Source of the DNA: an uncultured Helicobacter sp.
GTDB taxonomy: Bacteria; Campylobacterota; Campylobacteria; Campylobacterales; Helicobacteraceae
Length of the DNA stretch: 45,434 nucleotides
Assembly (NCBI RefSeq): GCF_937893305.1
Contig: NZ_CALBGN010000006.1
Location: 1 to 45,434 of the forward strand
Direction of reading: 5' to 3'
Below, one piece after another: positions 17,917 to 26,193 of this stretch. Made by a program: the position numbers and the translations under genes. The notes beneath the pieces are model-generated. The model was not told the DNA's origin. It saw only the letters and a program-made list of their open reading frames with translations, and ran no database searches. How positions within the stretch are numbered: the stretch's first letter is position 1; each line of letters begins with the position of its first letter.

Positions 17917-19608
17917 ATGCAATTAAATGGTTCTGAAATGGTAATGCACGCACTTAAAAATGAAGGCATAAAGGTTATTTTTGGTTATCCCGGTGGTGCT
18001 GCATTAAATCTTTATGATGAGATTTATAAGCAAAACTTCTTTGAGCATATCCTAACACGCCATGAACAAGCAGCCATTCACGCAGCAGATGGATATGCTA
18101 GAGCTAGCGGTGAAGTGGGAGTTGCTATTGTTACAAGTGGTCCGGGCTTTACAAATACAATTACTGGAATTGCAACTGCTTATATGGATTCCATACCCTT
18201 AGTGATTATTAGCGGACAAGTCCCTACAAGTCTAATTGGCACAGATGCTTTTCAAGAAATTGACGCTGTTGGAATCTCACGCCCTTGCACAAAGCATAAT
18301 TATCTTGTCAAAAGTATTGAAGAATTACCTAGAATCTTAAAAGAAGCCTTTTATATTGCAAAAAGCGGACGTCCCGGACCTGTGCATATTGATCTCCCAA
18401 AAGATATTAGTGCGACAATGGGAGAGTTTAATTATCCAAGTGAAATCAAATTACAAACCTATAAACCCACCTATAAAGGCAATTTAAGACAGATTAAAAA
18501 AGCTGCTCAAGTTATAAAAGAATCCAAAAAGCCCTTGCTTTACTTAGGTGGTGGCGCGATTGCTTCAGAGAGCGCAGAACTCATTAAAGATCTCTGTGAA
18601 GTTACGCAAATCCCAGCAGTTGAAACTCTAATGGCGCGTGGAATCTTACCGCATAATCACCCAAATTTACTAGGAATGGTAGGAATGCACGGGAGCTATT
18701 GTGCAAATATGGCAATGAGTGAGTCAGATTTACTCATCGCACTTGGAGCACGCTTTGATGATAGAGTTACAGGAAAGCTTAGTGAATTTGCAAAATATGC
18801 GCAAATCATTCATATTGATATTGATCCAAGCAGTATTAGCAAAATCGTTAATGCAAATTACCCTATTGTTGGAGATATTAAAAGTGTTTTAGAAGAACTA
18901 TTGCCCCTTATACGCGAAGACTATGACGCTAAATCTACACTTGCGTGGAGAGAGCAACTAGAACGCTACAACAAACTGCACCCCTTAAGCTATCAAGACT
19001 CCACAACACCTTTAAAGCCACAATGGGTGCTTGAAAAACTTGGTGAAATACTAGGCAACTCCGCACTTATTAGCACAGATGTTGGACAACATCAAATGTG
19101 GACTGCGCAATTTTATCCTTTTAGCACACCTAGACAATTTATTACAAGTGGCGGCTTAGGAACTATGGGCTTTGGCTTGCCTGCTGCAATAGGGGCAAAA
19201 AAAGCATACCCTAATAAAATCTCTATAAATATTAGTGGTGATGGCTCAATTTTAATGAATATCCAAGAGTTAATGACTTGTTTTGCATATCAAATCCCTG
19301 TGATTAATATCATCTTAAACAATAATTATTTAGGAATGGTTAGGCAGTGGCAGACTTTCTTTTATGAAAATCGCTATTCTGAAACAAATTTAGAACAACA
19401 GCCAGATTTTGTGAAGCTTGTGGAATCCTTTGGAGGTTATGGCAGAGTTTGCTCCACAAAAGAAGATTTTATAGAAGCCCTAGAGGCTGCAATCCACTCT
19501 AATAAACCTGCTTTACTTGATGTGCGTATTGATAGAATGGAAAATGTCTTGCCAATGGTGCCAACTGGTGGCGCACTATTTAATATGATGCTAGAGTATA
19601 AGGAGTAG
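17917..19608 (+). CDS. ilvB: Acetolactate synthase, large (catalytic) subunit
   Basis: Thiamine-diphosphate enzyme that makes acetolactate or acetohydroxybutyrate, the first common step to valine, leucine and isoleucine. 563 residues. The catalytic Glu lies in LTRHEQAAIHAADGYARASG near residue 50. The FAD/substrate region includes SGPGFTNTITGIATAYMDSIP. The ThDP-magnesium motif GDGSILMNIQELMT..., ending in ILNNNYLGMVRQWQ, is near 440-475. RFDDRVTGKLSEFAK is also family-typical. It forms an operon with ilvH 3 bases downstream and lpxD. The Shine-Dalgarno site is TTAGGA. Confidence 0.97.
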   Translation: MQLNGSEMVMHALKNEGIKVIFGYPGGAALNLYDEIYKQNFFEHILTRHEQAAIHAADGYARASGEVGVAIVTSGPGFTNTITGIATAYMDSIPLVIISGQVPTSLIGTDAFQEIDAVGISRPCTKHNYLVKSIEELPRILKEAFYIAKSGRPGPVHIDLPKDISATMGEFNYPSEIKLQTYKPTYKGNLRQIKKAAQVIKESKKPLLYLGGGAIASESAELIKDLCEVTQIPAVETLMARGILPHNHPNLLGMVGMHGSYCANMAMSESDLLIALGARFDDRVTGKLSEFAKYAQIIHIDIDPSSISKIVNANYPIVGDIKSVLEELLPLIREDYDAKSTLAWREQLERYNKLHPLSYQDSTTPLKPQWVLEKLGEILGNSALISTDVGQHQMWTAQFYPFSTPRQFITSGGLGTMGFGLPAAIGAKKAYPNKISINISGDGSILMNIQELMTCFAYQIPVINIILNNNYLGMVRQWQTFFYENRYSETNLEQQPDFVKLVESFGGYGRVCSTKEDFIEALEAAIHSNKPALLDVRIDRMENVLPMVPTGGALFNMMLEYKE

Positions 19609-19611
19609 GCA

Positions 19612-20085
19612 ATGGAAATCAAACGCATAATCACCGTAACCGTTCTTAATGAACACGGCGTTTTATCTCGCATTAGCGGATTGTTTGCTGGACGCGGTTA
19701 TAATATAGAATCTCTAAGTGTTGCGCCTATTTTGGATTCTAACTTTTCACGCATTACTATTGCTACAAGAGGCGATAATAAGGTTCTTGAGCAAATCCTT
19801 AAGCAACTTCATAAATTAATTCCTGTCTTAAAAGTGCTTGAAGATGAGCAAATTATAGAACAAGAATCCTTGCTTGCAAAATTTAATATTGAAGCAAACC
19901 TAAGCGCAATTAGCACTCTTTTTAGTGCATTTAATGGAAGACTTTTAGAAGCAAATGATAAATTTGCAATTTTTGTAGCTTGCGATACACACGCACGCAT
20001 TAATACGCTTTTAAGCGCGCTTAAAATTCACAAGCCAAAAGACATCACGCGTAGCGGAATTTTGGCGATTGAATCTAATAACTAA
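19612..20085 (+). CDS. ilvH: Acetolactate synthase, small (regulatory) subunit
   Basis: 157 residues. The N-terminal ACT domain begins RIITVTVLNEHGVLSRISGLFAGRGYNIESLSVAP, shown here in parts as a standard IlvH signature with GVLSRI and RGYNIESL. It binds valine and modulates the catalytic subunit. The C-terminal domain ends THARINTLLSALKIHKPKDITRSGILAI. The ATG has AAGGAGTAGG upstream and lies 3 bases after ilvB, so the two subunits are made together. Confidence 0.96.
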   Translation: MEIKRIITVTVLNEHGVLSRISGLFAGRGYNIESLSVAPILDSNFSRITIATRGDNKVLEQILKQLHKLIPVLKVLEDEQIIEQESLLAKFNIEANLSAISTLFSAFNGRLLEANDKFAIFVACDTHARINTLLSALKIHKPKDITRSGILAIESNN

Positions 20086-20093
20086 GGGAAGCT

Positions 20094-21098
20094 ATGGAGT
20101 TAAAAGAGATTATCGCACTTTTAAAAGACAAAGAAGTTTTAGAATGTGTAATGCACTATACAAGCAATGGCTGGGAAACACATTCTAGCTTTTTGGATTC
20201 CAACTTTATTACCAACTTAGAATCCCCACAGAATGCAACTTGTGATTCTATTACATTTTTAGAAAAAGAAAGCTATATCCCACAGATTAAAACAAGCAAA
20301 GCAAAAGCAATTTTGGTGCGTGAAAGCCATTTAAATGCGATTCCAACTTCAGCATTTGCGCTTGTTTGCGAAAATCCTTATCTTGCAATGGCATATTTGA
20401 CAGAATATTTTGCTACTCCACTTTTTAGCGAAACAATACCTCCAAAAATCGCTAAAAGCGCGCAAATTGCTAACAATGTAACTATTGGAAATGGAAGTGA
20501 GATTGGCGAAAATTGTGTAATTTTAGCTAATGTAACCCTTGGTGAAAATGTCAAAATCGGCGCAAATTGTGTGTTGTTTCCGGGTGTTTGCATTTATAAG
20601 AATTGCGAGATTGGAGATAATGTTAGAATCCACGCAAATAGCGTCATTGGAAGCGATGGATTTGGTTATGCACACACAAAAGATGGACGGCATATTAAAA
20701 TTTATCACAATGGAAAAGCCGTGCTTGAAAATGATGTAGAGATCGGCGCAAACACAACGATTGATAGAGCTGTTTTTGGAGAAACGCGCATTAAACAAGG
20801 CACAAAAATCGACAACCTTGTGCAAATTGGGCATAATTGTAACATTGGAGAGTTTTCCATTATTGTTTCACAAGCGGGAATTTCAGGCTCAACCTCAACA
20901 GGACGTAATGTCGTTTTAGGTGGGCAATGCGGTAGTGCAGGGCATTTGCATATTGGAGATTTTACACAAGTTGGGGCACGTGGCGCGATTTCAAAGAGCC
21001 TACCATCAAATGGTAAATTCTCGGGACATCCGCTTTTGCCTATTAATGAATGGTTAAAACTTCAAGCACTTTTGAAAAAAATGTTAAAAAAATCTTAA
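20094..21098 (+). CDS. lpxD: UDP-3-O-(3-hydroxyacyl)glucosamine N-acyltransferase
   Basis: Third step of lipid A synthesis: transfers a 3-hydroxyacyl chain to the 2-amino group. 334 residues. The N-terminal uridine-binding domain covers about 1-105. A left-handed beta-helix of hexapeptide repeats follows (NNVTIGNGSEIGENCVI, GENVKIGANCVLF). The catalytic His is in QIGHNCNIGEFSI near residue 247. IGSDGFGYAHTKDGRHIKI is a family signature. The gene sits 8 bases after ilvH, the same order as I recall in Campylobacter (ilvH-lpxD), so it probably shares the ilv transcript. Confidence 0.96.
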   Translation: MELKEIIALLKDKEVLECVMHYTSNGWETHSSFLDSNFITNLESPQNATCDSITFLEKESYIPQIKTSKAKAILVRESHLNAIPTSAFALVCENPYLAMAYLTEYFATPLFSETIPPKIAKSAQIANNVTIGNGSEIGENCVILANVTLGENVKIGANCVLFPGVCIYKNCEIGDNVRIHANSVIGSDGFGYAHTKDGRHIKIYHNGKAVLENDVEIGANTTIDRAVFGETRIKQGTKIDNLVQIGHNCNIGEFSIIVSQAGISGSTSTGRNVVLGGQCGSAGHLHIGDFTQVGARGAISKSLPSNGKFSGHPLLPINEWLKLQALLKKMLKKS

Positions 21099-21131
21099 TT
21101 TATAATTTTATAAGAGTAATTTAAGTTATCA

Positions 21132-21137
21132 TATAAT
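21132..21137 (+). promoter_or_regulatory. Candidate -10 for the small paralogous pair
   Basis: TATAAT in CATATAATATCC, about 55 bases before the ATG at 21192, in a T-rich context. Confidence 0.45.
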
Positions 21138-21191
21138 ATCCTTGTCTCATTGAATAAAGAAAAAATAAATCTAAAGGTAAAGGTTAGTATT

Positions 21192-21509
21192 ATGAAAGAG
21201 GCAAAGATTTACAAAAGTATTTCACTAAATGGTTGTGAAAATGGTTCGCTTGATTTTGCGATTATTGAAGAGCCTTATGGTAAAGATAGTCAAGCTGTGG
21301 TTAGTATTTGCGCGTCAATTAGCGATACACAATCTTGGAAAATTCATTTACCGCTTAGTCAAATCAAAGCTATTCGTAAAGCATTAAAAGAATCTAAAGT
21401 TGCATATAAAAAAATCAAAAAAGAAAATAAGAAGGTCCAAAAACTTACTAAAACTTCAACAAAAAAGTCCAAAAAAACGCAAAAACAAGACAATGAAGCA
21501 AAAAATTAA
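21192..21509 (+). CDS. Small basic protein, unknown, paralogue of the next gene
   Basis: About 105 residues. The core is a compact beta-rich domain (residues 1-70) ending in LPLSQIKAIRKALKESK. The tail is strongly Lys-rich (KKIKKENKKVQKLTKTSTKK...). There is no signal peptide or membrane segment. I prefer the ATG at 21192, after AAAGG; a TTG at 21150 is also in frame. The core matches the next protein: AVVSICASISDT...IKAIRKALKES here, against AVCIKVSVDDT...VKALRKALKKI there. The basic tail suggests binding to nucleic acid or ribosomes, but that is a guess. No named family recognised. Confidence 0.75.
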   Translation: MKEAKIYKSISLNGCENGSLDFAIIEEPYGKDSQAVVSICASISDTQSWKIHLPLSQIKAIRKALKESKVAYKKIKKENKKVQKLTKTSTKKSKKTQKQDNEAKN

Positions 21510-21744
21510 AAAACTTTCTTATACAATTCCTTTAAAAAGTAGTCTTTTCAAAAAAGGAGTGATTGAGGTTTCCACTTTTAATATCCCCGGTCAAAGCGGA
21601 AAAGATGCAGGTGCTGTTTGCATTAAAGTTAGTGTTGATGATACACTAAGAGACACCATACAAAATGAACAATCCATAATGATCCCAAAAAAACAAGTCA
21701 AAGCACTACGCAAAGCATTGAAAAAAATTAATAAAAATCTCTAA
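21493..21744 (+). CDS. Small unknown protein, paralogue of the preceding gene
   Basis: 83 residues from the ATG at 21493, which overlaps the end of the previous gene by 17 bases in another frame. It begins MKQKIKKLSYTIPLKS. It contains KDAGAVCIKVSVDDTLRDT and ends VKALRKALKKINKNL, the same C-terminal helix motif as its neighbour but without the long Lys-rich tail. The shared core and tandem position point to an old duplication. An upstream in-frame TTG (21400) would add a Lys-rich stretch that is only the shadow of the neighbour's tail. Function unknown. Confidence 0.72.
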   Translation: MKQKIKKLSYTIPLKSSLFKKGVIEVSTFNIPGQSGKDAGAVCIKVSVDDTLRDTIQNEQSIMIPKKQVKALRKALKKINKNL

Positions 21745-21771
21745 ATTCTTTATAACTCTTCAAAGCCTTTT

Positions 21772-21812
21772 AAAAATATGGAATCCAAATGGATTTTTGA
21801 TTCCATATTTTT
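21772..21812 (+). terminator. Rho-independent terminator after the small paralogues
   Basis: A perfect 14-bp inverted repeat, AAAAATATGGAATC and GATTCCATATTTTT, with a 13-base loop; the right arm ends in a T-run. It lies 28 bases past the upstream stop. It carries the recurring GGAATC/GATTCC pair. Confidence 0.65.
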
Positions 21813-21814
21813 AA

Positions 21815-21833
21815 AATAATAAAAATTATTCTT
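21815..21833 (+). promoter_or_regulatory. Weak candidate Fur box before the porin
   Basis: AATAATAAAAATTATTCTT contains the inverted repeat AATAAT/ATTATT. It agrees with the 19-bp Fur consensus at 13 positions. The context is so AT-rich that this may be chance. The feo genes downstream make iron control plausible. Confidence 0.3.
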
Positions 21834-21898
21834 ATTTTTAAAAATTTTATGCTATCCTTGCGCTTTCATTTTAATAATAAAAATCATAAAGGAGTTAT

Positions 21899-23221
21899 AT
21901 GAAAGGATTACATTTAAGTTTAGCTACCCTCAGCCTTCTTGCTGCAAACGCAACAGCACAAAGCCTTGAAGAAGCTATTAAGGGCGTGGATGTTAGCGGT
22001 TATTTAAAATACGAATACGAAGATAATCGCTTCAAAAATCAAGGTTTCTTAAAAGACAACAATGGAACAGGGGAAGTTAATCATACTTGGCACGCAGAAG
22101 CAGAGCTAAAAACCCCTGTGCAAAATCATATCGCCTTAACACTTGGTGTATATTATGACAATTCTAACAATGTCAATCACGGCAAAGGTTCTCCTGCAAA
22201 TGAATCTAAAGGTTCATTTTTAGGCGAAGGTCTTGGAGCTGGAAAAGATGGAAATTTTGGAGTTAGCACATTTTTTGCAACCATTACACCAGATTTTACA
22301 AAGAGCAATATCACTCTTGGCAAAATGCGTCTTGCAACACCACTAAATGATGAGGGCGATGATAGAGGGACGGGAATTTTAATGTTAAACAACGATATTC
22401 CCAACATTTCTTTAGTTGCTGGTGCATTTGATGCGTGGAGTTTAGATGATTTAAGCGATGCACTCCCCAATCAAAGCATTACAAAACCGCTTTACACAGT
22501 TGCTACACTTACAAACTATTCTTTTGATTTAGGGAGTTTAGATGCGCAAGCGTGGTATTTTCATATTGACGATATTTTAGATTCCGCATTTTTTACAGAA
22601 ATTTCCTTTAGCCACGAAATCTTTCATTTAAGCGGACAATACGCCTATGCACAAACAAAAAATGCAGGCATAGATTCCCTAAGAGTTGCATTAGGGGAAA
22701 ATACGCAAAAATATCAAACTAAAAGCGACTTTATAAGCCTTGAAGCCGGAGTTGATTTTGCTAGCTTTAATCTCCCACTTGCTTTAAATTTAGGCTTTAT
22801 CACAAACACAAAAGATAATTTTGGTGTGTCTTTAGATGATGAGGGCGCGTTGCAAAAAGTTGGCGCACTATGGTTTGATAATTATGATGCAACAGAAATC
22901 AACTTTTCAGCCATTAGCGGAGCAATTCATAAAGATTTACAAAAAGAACTAAAAACACTTTATGCAAGTCTCTCTTACTCTCCATTAGAAAATTTTAGTT
23001 TAGGCATAGATTATGTCAAAGGCAAAAATAAAATTAACAATCTTGCCACAAAAACAAACTATGAGATTGATTTTTATGAAGTTACGCCAAATTTTACTTG
23101 GCAATACAATCAAAACATTGAACTTCACAGCTACTATGCGATTTTAAAAACAAAAAGCACTGCACAGATAGACTCTGAACAAAGAAATCAATTCAAGCTT
23201 GAAGCTATCTATTCTTTTTAG
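21899..23221 (+). CDS. OprD-family outer-membrane porin
   Basis: 440 residues. A signal peptide of about 20 residues ends ANATA-QSLEEA. It is followed by AIKGVDVSGYLKYEYED, the start pattern of Campylobacterota Opr-type porins. The rest alternates amphipathic strands and turns, and the protein ends in the aromatic LEAIYSF, as outer-membrane barrels do. It probably forms a channel for small solutes. The neighbouring feoAB suggests iron or another metal, but substrate cannot be read from the sequence. A good ribosome site, AAAGGAG, lies 6 bases before the ATG. Hairpins flank the gene (21772 and 23278), so it is a separate transcript. Confidence 0.88.
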   Translation: MKGLHLSLATLSLLAANATAQSLEEAIKGVDVSGYLKYEYEDNRFKNQGFLKDNNGTGEVNHTWHAEAELKTPVQNHIALTLGVYYDNSNNVNHGKGSPANESKGSFLGEGLGAGKDGNFGVSTFFATITPDFTKSNITLGKMRLATPLNDEGDDRGTGILMLNNDIPNISLVAGAFDAWSLDDLSDALPNQSITKPLYTVATLTNYSFDLGSLDAQAWYFHIDDILDSAFFTEISFSHEIFHLSGQYAYAQTKNAGIDSLRVALGENTQKYQTKSDFISLEAGVDFASFNLPLALNLGFITNTKDNFGVSLDDEGALQKVGALWFDNYDATEINFSAISGAIHKDLQKELKTLYASLSYSPLENFSLGIDYVKGKNKINNLATKTNYEIDFYEVTPNFTWQYNQNIELHSYYAILKTKSTAQIDSEQRNQFKLEAIYSF

Positions 23222-23277
23222 CACTAAGATTTTTTAGAAACTTCTATCAAGTAAATTTTGCTTGATTCTCCTAACTT

Positions 23278-23310
23278 AAATATGGAATCTAAATTTTAGA
23301 TTTCATATTT
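23278..23310 (+). terminator. Hairpin terminator after the porin
   Basis: A 16-bp near-perfect inverted repeat, AAATATGGAATCTAAA with TTTAGATTTCATATTT, with one G-U pair and a T-rich end, 56 bases past the porin stop. It may also read through into the feo leader. Confidence 0.55.
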
Positions 23311-23352
23311 TAAAAATAAGACTGACTATTAATATAAATTTAAGCAATATTA

Positions 23353-23371
23353 GATAATAATAACTCTTATC
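23353..23371 (+). promoter_or_regulatory. Fur box before feoA
   Basis: GATAATAATAACTCTTATC matches the classical 19-bp Fur consensus GATAATGATAATCATTATC at 15 of 19 positions. It lies 5 bases upstream of the candidate -10 (TATAAT, 23376-23381), where bound Fur would block RNA polymerase. Iron repression of feoAB is established in related bacteria; here it is inferred. Confidence 0.7.
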
Positions 23372-23375
23372 ATTT

Positions 23376-23381
23376 TATAAT
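23376..23381 (+). promoter_or_regulatory. Candidate -10 for the feo operon
   Basis: TATAAT in CATTTTATAATATT, 17 bases before the feoA ATG. AGGAAG then serves as ribosome site. The leader would be short. Confidence 0.5.
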
Positions 23382-23397
23382 ATTTTAGGAAGTCAAA

Positions 23398-23619
23398 ATG
23401 TGTTTAGATGATTGTATAGTAGGCGATAAAGTAAAAATTAGCGCAATGCACTTAGAAGGAGAGATTTTTCAAAAACTCTTGGATATGGGATTTGTTCCGG
23501 GTGTTACTTTAGAAATCCGCAAACGCTCCGTATTAAACGATCCTATGCAAATTAAGATTCACAATTACCTTGTGGCAATCCGATCCAATGAAGCCAAAGC
23601 TATTGAAGTTCATCGATGA
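23398..23619 (+). CDS. feoA: Ferrous iron transport protein A
   Basis: 73-residue cytosolic SH3-like partner of FeoB. The pattern GDKVKISAMHLEGEIFQKLLDMGFVPG followed by TLEIRKRSVLNDPMQIKI (in parts) is typical, with DMGFVPG the conserved centre. It ends LVAIRSNEAKAIEV. The start has AGGAAG 7 bases upstream. The stop overlaps the feoB start (ATGA), so the two are translationally coupled. Confidence 0.95.
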   Translation: MCLDDCIVGDKVKISAMHLEGEIFQKLLDMGFVPGVTLEIRKRSVLNDPMQIKIHNYLVAIRSNEAKAIEVHR

Positions 23620-25874
23620 AACACTTAAATATTGCATTAATTGGACAACCAAATTGTGGTAAATCCACGATTTTCAATCTCTTTAGTCCCATTAAACAGC
23701 ACATTGCAAATTATCCCGGGATTACGGTGGATAAAAAAAGCACGCAATTTGCCTACAAAGACTATATGCTTGAAATTGTCGATTTGCCCGGTCTTTATAG
23801 TTTTACTTCATATTCAGAAGAAGAAAGTGTCGCTTTAAATGAATTAAAAGCAGGCAAAATTGATGCAATCATTAACATTATTGATGCAAGCAATCTTAAA
23901 AAAAGCCTATATTTAACTCTACAACTTTTAGAGCTTGAAATCCCAACAATTCTATGCTTTAATATGATGGATGTTGCAAAAGATTTTGGCTATACATTTG
24001 ATATTGAAGGGTTACAAAAAGCTTTTAATATCCCTATTGTAACAAGCATAGGATACCAAAATGACACAAAAGAAAAAATCTTAGAAAACATTATTGCCTT
24101 AATAGAATCTAAAAGTTTTAATCCAAACACTTACAAAGCAGATAAAACTTTAAGCGATATTGAAGTCGCAACAAAGCGTTATGACTTTATTGAAGCAAAA
24201 TGTAGCAATAAAATCATAAAATATGAAACAAAACAAAAGGACTTCACAAAATTTATTGATACAATTGCTCTTAATAAGTTTTTAGCCTTACCACTAATGC
24301 TTCTTGTGATTTACTTACTCTATGATTTATCTATTGTGCGTGGATATGAGCTTACAAACTACACTTGGCCCTTGCTTGCAAGCTTTAAACAATTTGTGGT
24401 GGATTTACTTCCAGTATCAACACTTACTTCATCTCCTCTTATTAGAGAATTTGGGATTTGGATGGTTAATAGTGTTCTTGCGCTTTTAAACTATATCCCT
24501 ATTTTTATCATACTTTTTGCAATCATTGCAATCATTGAAGATAGTGGATATATGGCAAGAATGGCTTTTATTTTAGATAGAGTTTTTAGGAGCTATGGAT
24601 TACACGGACAATCTATTTTGCCTTATGTTTTAGGGGGAGTTTTTGTTGGAGGATGTGCAGTTCCAGCGATAATGGCAACAAAAGGGATTGCAGACAAAAG
24701 AGCAAAGATTGCTACAATTCTTACGATTCCCTTTTTAAACTGCCTTGCTAAGATTCCTTTTTTTGTGTTGTTGGTTTCTATATTTTTTGTAGAAGACAGA
24801 GCATTTGTGATGTTTTTTATTTCAACAATCACAATAATGGTTGCACTAATTATGGCAAAAATTCTAACTCTTAGTATCCTAAAAGTAGAGAAAACCGCTC
24901 CTTTTGTGCTTGAAATGCCAAACTATCATCTCCCACGCATAAAAAATGTGTTTTTATCCATCAAAAACAAAATTTGGCTCTATCTTAAAAAAGTAGCAAC
25001 AATCGTTGTTGCCGTAGCTGCTGTTCTTTTTGTGCTTATTCAATTTCCCGGACTCTCTAAAGAGAGTGCAAAAAACTATGAAACATTGGCACAGCAAGGT
25101 TTAGAAAAGTTTTGGAATCAAACACAAAATAACACCTATTTTGATTCTATTAACACAAGAGAAAAAGTTGATGCGCTACTTAATTATGAAGAAGCTTACA
25201 AAAGCAAACGCGCACAAATCAAAACAAAGGAGGCTTTAGAAAAACTAGATACACAATTCAAACAAAACAATGCGATTTTTTATAAAATTATTCGCGATCG
25301 CAAGGATAAAGACGCAAGGACTATTGGCAATGCACTAAAATCTCTTGTCTATTTGAAAAAAGATATTTTAAAGCAAATCAATCTTGAAAAAATTGATAAC
25401 TCCTATCTTGGAAAGGTAGGGCGCGCATTAGAGAGCGTTACGCAATATGCAGGATTTGATTGGCGTATTAATGTAGCATTTCTTAGTTCTTTTGCAGCAA
25501 GAGAAAGTTTTGTTGCAACACTTGGCGCACTTTTTGAGGGAGAAAAATCCTTAGATAATGCAAACACTGCCATTTTAGAAAACAGCTCTTATACGGCTTT
25601 GCACGCATTAGCTATGATTTTGTTTATGGCTTTAACACCCCCTTGCATTGCTACATTAATTGTTTTAAAAAGCCAGCTAAATTCTTATCGTTGGATGCTT
25701 TTTGCTCTTATTTACCCTATGGCATTAGGGCTACTTATCGCTTCTTTGACTTATAGCATTGGAAATGTATTCAAAATTGATGCAATCTCATTAATGATTG
25801 GAATTTACGCATTGTTTATTATGCTACTTATTGGAGTAGGACTGATTAAACCCAAACCAAAGGAAATCTTATGA
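23616..25874 (+). CDS. feoB: Ferrous iron transporter FeoB
   Basis: Inner-membrane Fe2+ importer, 752 residues. The N-terminal G domain has G1 GQPNCGKST (8-16), G3 DLPG and G4 NMMD. The membrane part holds both Gate motifs: GGVFVGGCAVPAIMATKG near residue 345, with the conserved Cys, and PPCIATLIVLK near 675. A long cytosolic or periplasmic insert (about 485-595, Lys/Asn-rich) separates the two halves. It is coupled to feoA upstream and to the small periplasmic gene downstream by 4-base overlaps. The Fur box at 23353 would control the whole set. Confidence 0.97.
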   Translation: MKHLNIALIGQPNCGKSTIFNLFSPIKQHIANYPGITVDKKSTQFAYKDYMLEIVDLPGLYSFTSYSEEESVALNELKAGKIDAIINIIDASNLKKSLYLTLQLLELEIPTILCFNMMDVAKDFGYTFDIEGLQKAFNIPIVTSIGYQNDTKEKILENIIALIESKSFNPNTYKADKTLSDIEVATKRYDFIEAKCSNKIIKYETKQKDFTKFIDTIALNKFLALPLMLLVIYLLYDLSIVRGYELTNYTWPLLASFKQFVVDLLPVSTLTSSPLIREFGIWMVNSVLALLNYIPIFIILFAIIAIIEDSGYMARMAFILDRVFRSYGLHGQSILPYVLGGVFVGGCAVPAIMATKGIADKRAKIATILTIPFLNCLAKIPFFVLLVSIFFVEDRAFVMFFISTITIMVALIMAKILTLSILKVEKTAPFVLEMPNYHLPRIKNVFLSIKNKIWLYLKKVATIVVAVAAVLFVLIQFPGLSKESAKNYETLAQQGLEKFWNQTQNNTYFDSINTREKVDALLNYEEAYKSKRAQIKTKEALEKLDTQFKQNNAIFYKIIRDRKDKDARTIGNALKSLVYLKKDILKQINLEKIDNSYLGKVGRALESVTQYAGFDWRINVAFLSSFAARESFVATLGALFEGEKSLDNANTAILENSSYTALHALAMILFMALTPPCIATLIVLKSQLNSYRWMLFALIYPMALGLLIASLTYSIGNVFKIDAISLMIGIYALFIMLLIGVGLIKPKPKEIL

Positions 25875-26179
25875 AAAAATTATTAATGTTGAGCGGCGTT
25901 ATGCTTGGATTATCAAGCTCTGTATTTGCACATACTGCGATTATGAATTGTTTTGACAATGGCGATGGCAGCGTAACTTGCGAGGGTGCTTTTAGTGATG
26001 GCTCAAGTGCTAGTGGTGTAAATTTCTATGTCAAGCAAAATGGTAAAAATATTATAGAAACAAAGTTTAATGAACACGGAGAAGCTGTGTTTAAAAAACC
26101 AGTTGGAGAATATGAAGCAGTATTTTTTGGCGGAGAGGGACACGAAGTTAAAATTCTTGGCTCTTCTATTTTAGAATAA
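25871..26179 (+). CDS. Small periplasmic protein of the feo operon
   Basis: 102 residues, overlapping feoB by 4 bases. A signal peptide (residues 1-20, MKKLLMLSGVMLGLSSSVFA) would leave a mature protein starting HTAIMNCFDNGDG. The mature part is a small beta-sandwich-like domain with two Cys (in MNCFD and VTCEGA) and several His (EHGE, EGHE). A free N-terminal His plus these residues suggests metal binding. I recall similar small proteins beside metal transporters, but cannot name a family with certainty. Tight coupling to FeoB argues for a role in periplasmic iron (or nickel/cobalt) delivery. Confidence 0.8.
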   Translation: MKKLLMLSGVMLGLSSSVFAHTAIMNCFDNGDGSVTCEGAFSDGSSASGVNFYVKQNGKNIIETKFNEHGEAVFKKPVGEYEAVFFGGEGHEVKILGSSILE

Positions 26180-26193
26180 CTTAAAAGGAGAAA

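Noticed and set aside
21400..21492. Longer N-terminus for the second small paralogue (TTG start)
   Set aside because: The added residues mirror the Lys-rich tail of the overlapping gene. The ATG at 21493 keeps the conserved core intact.
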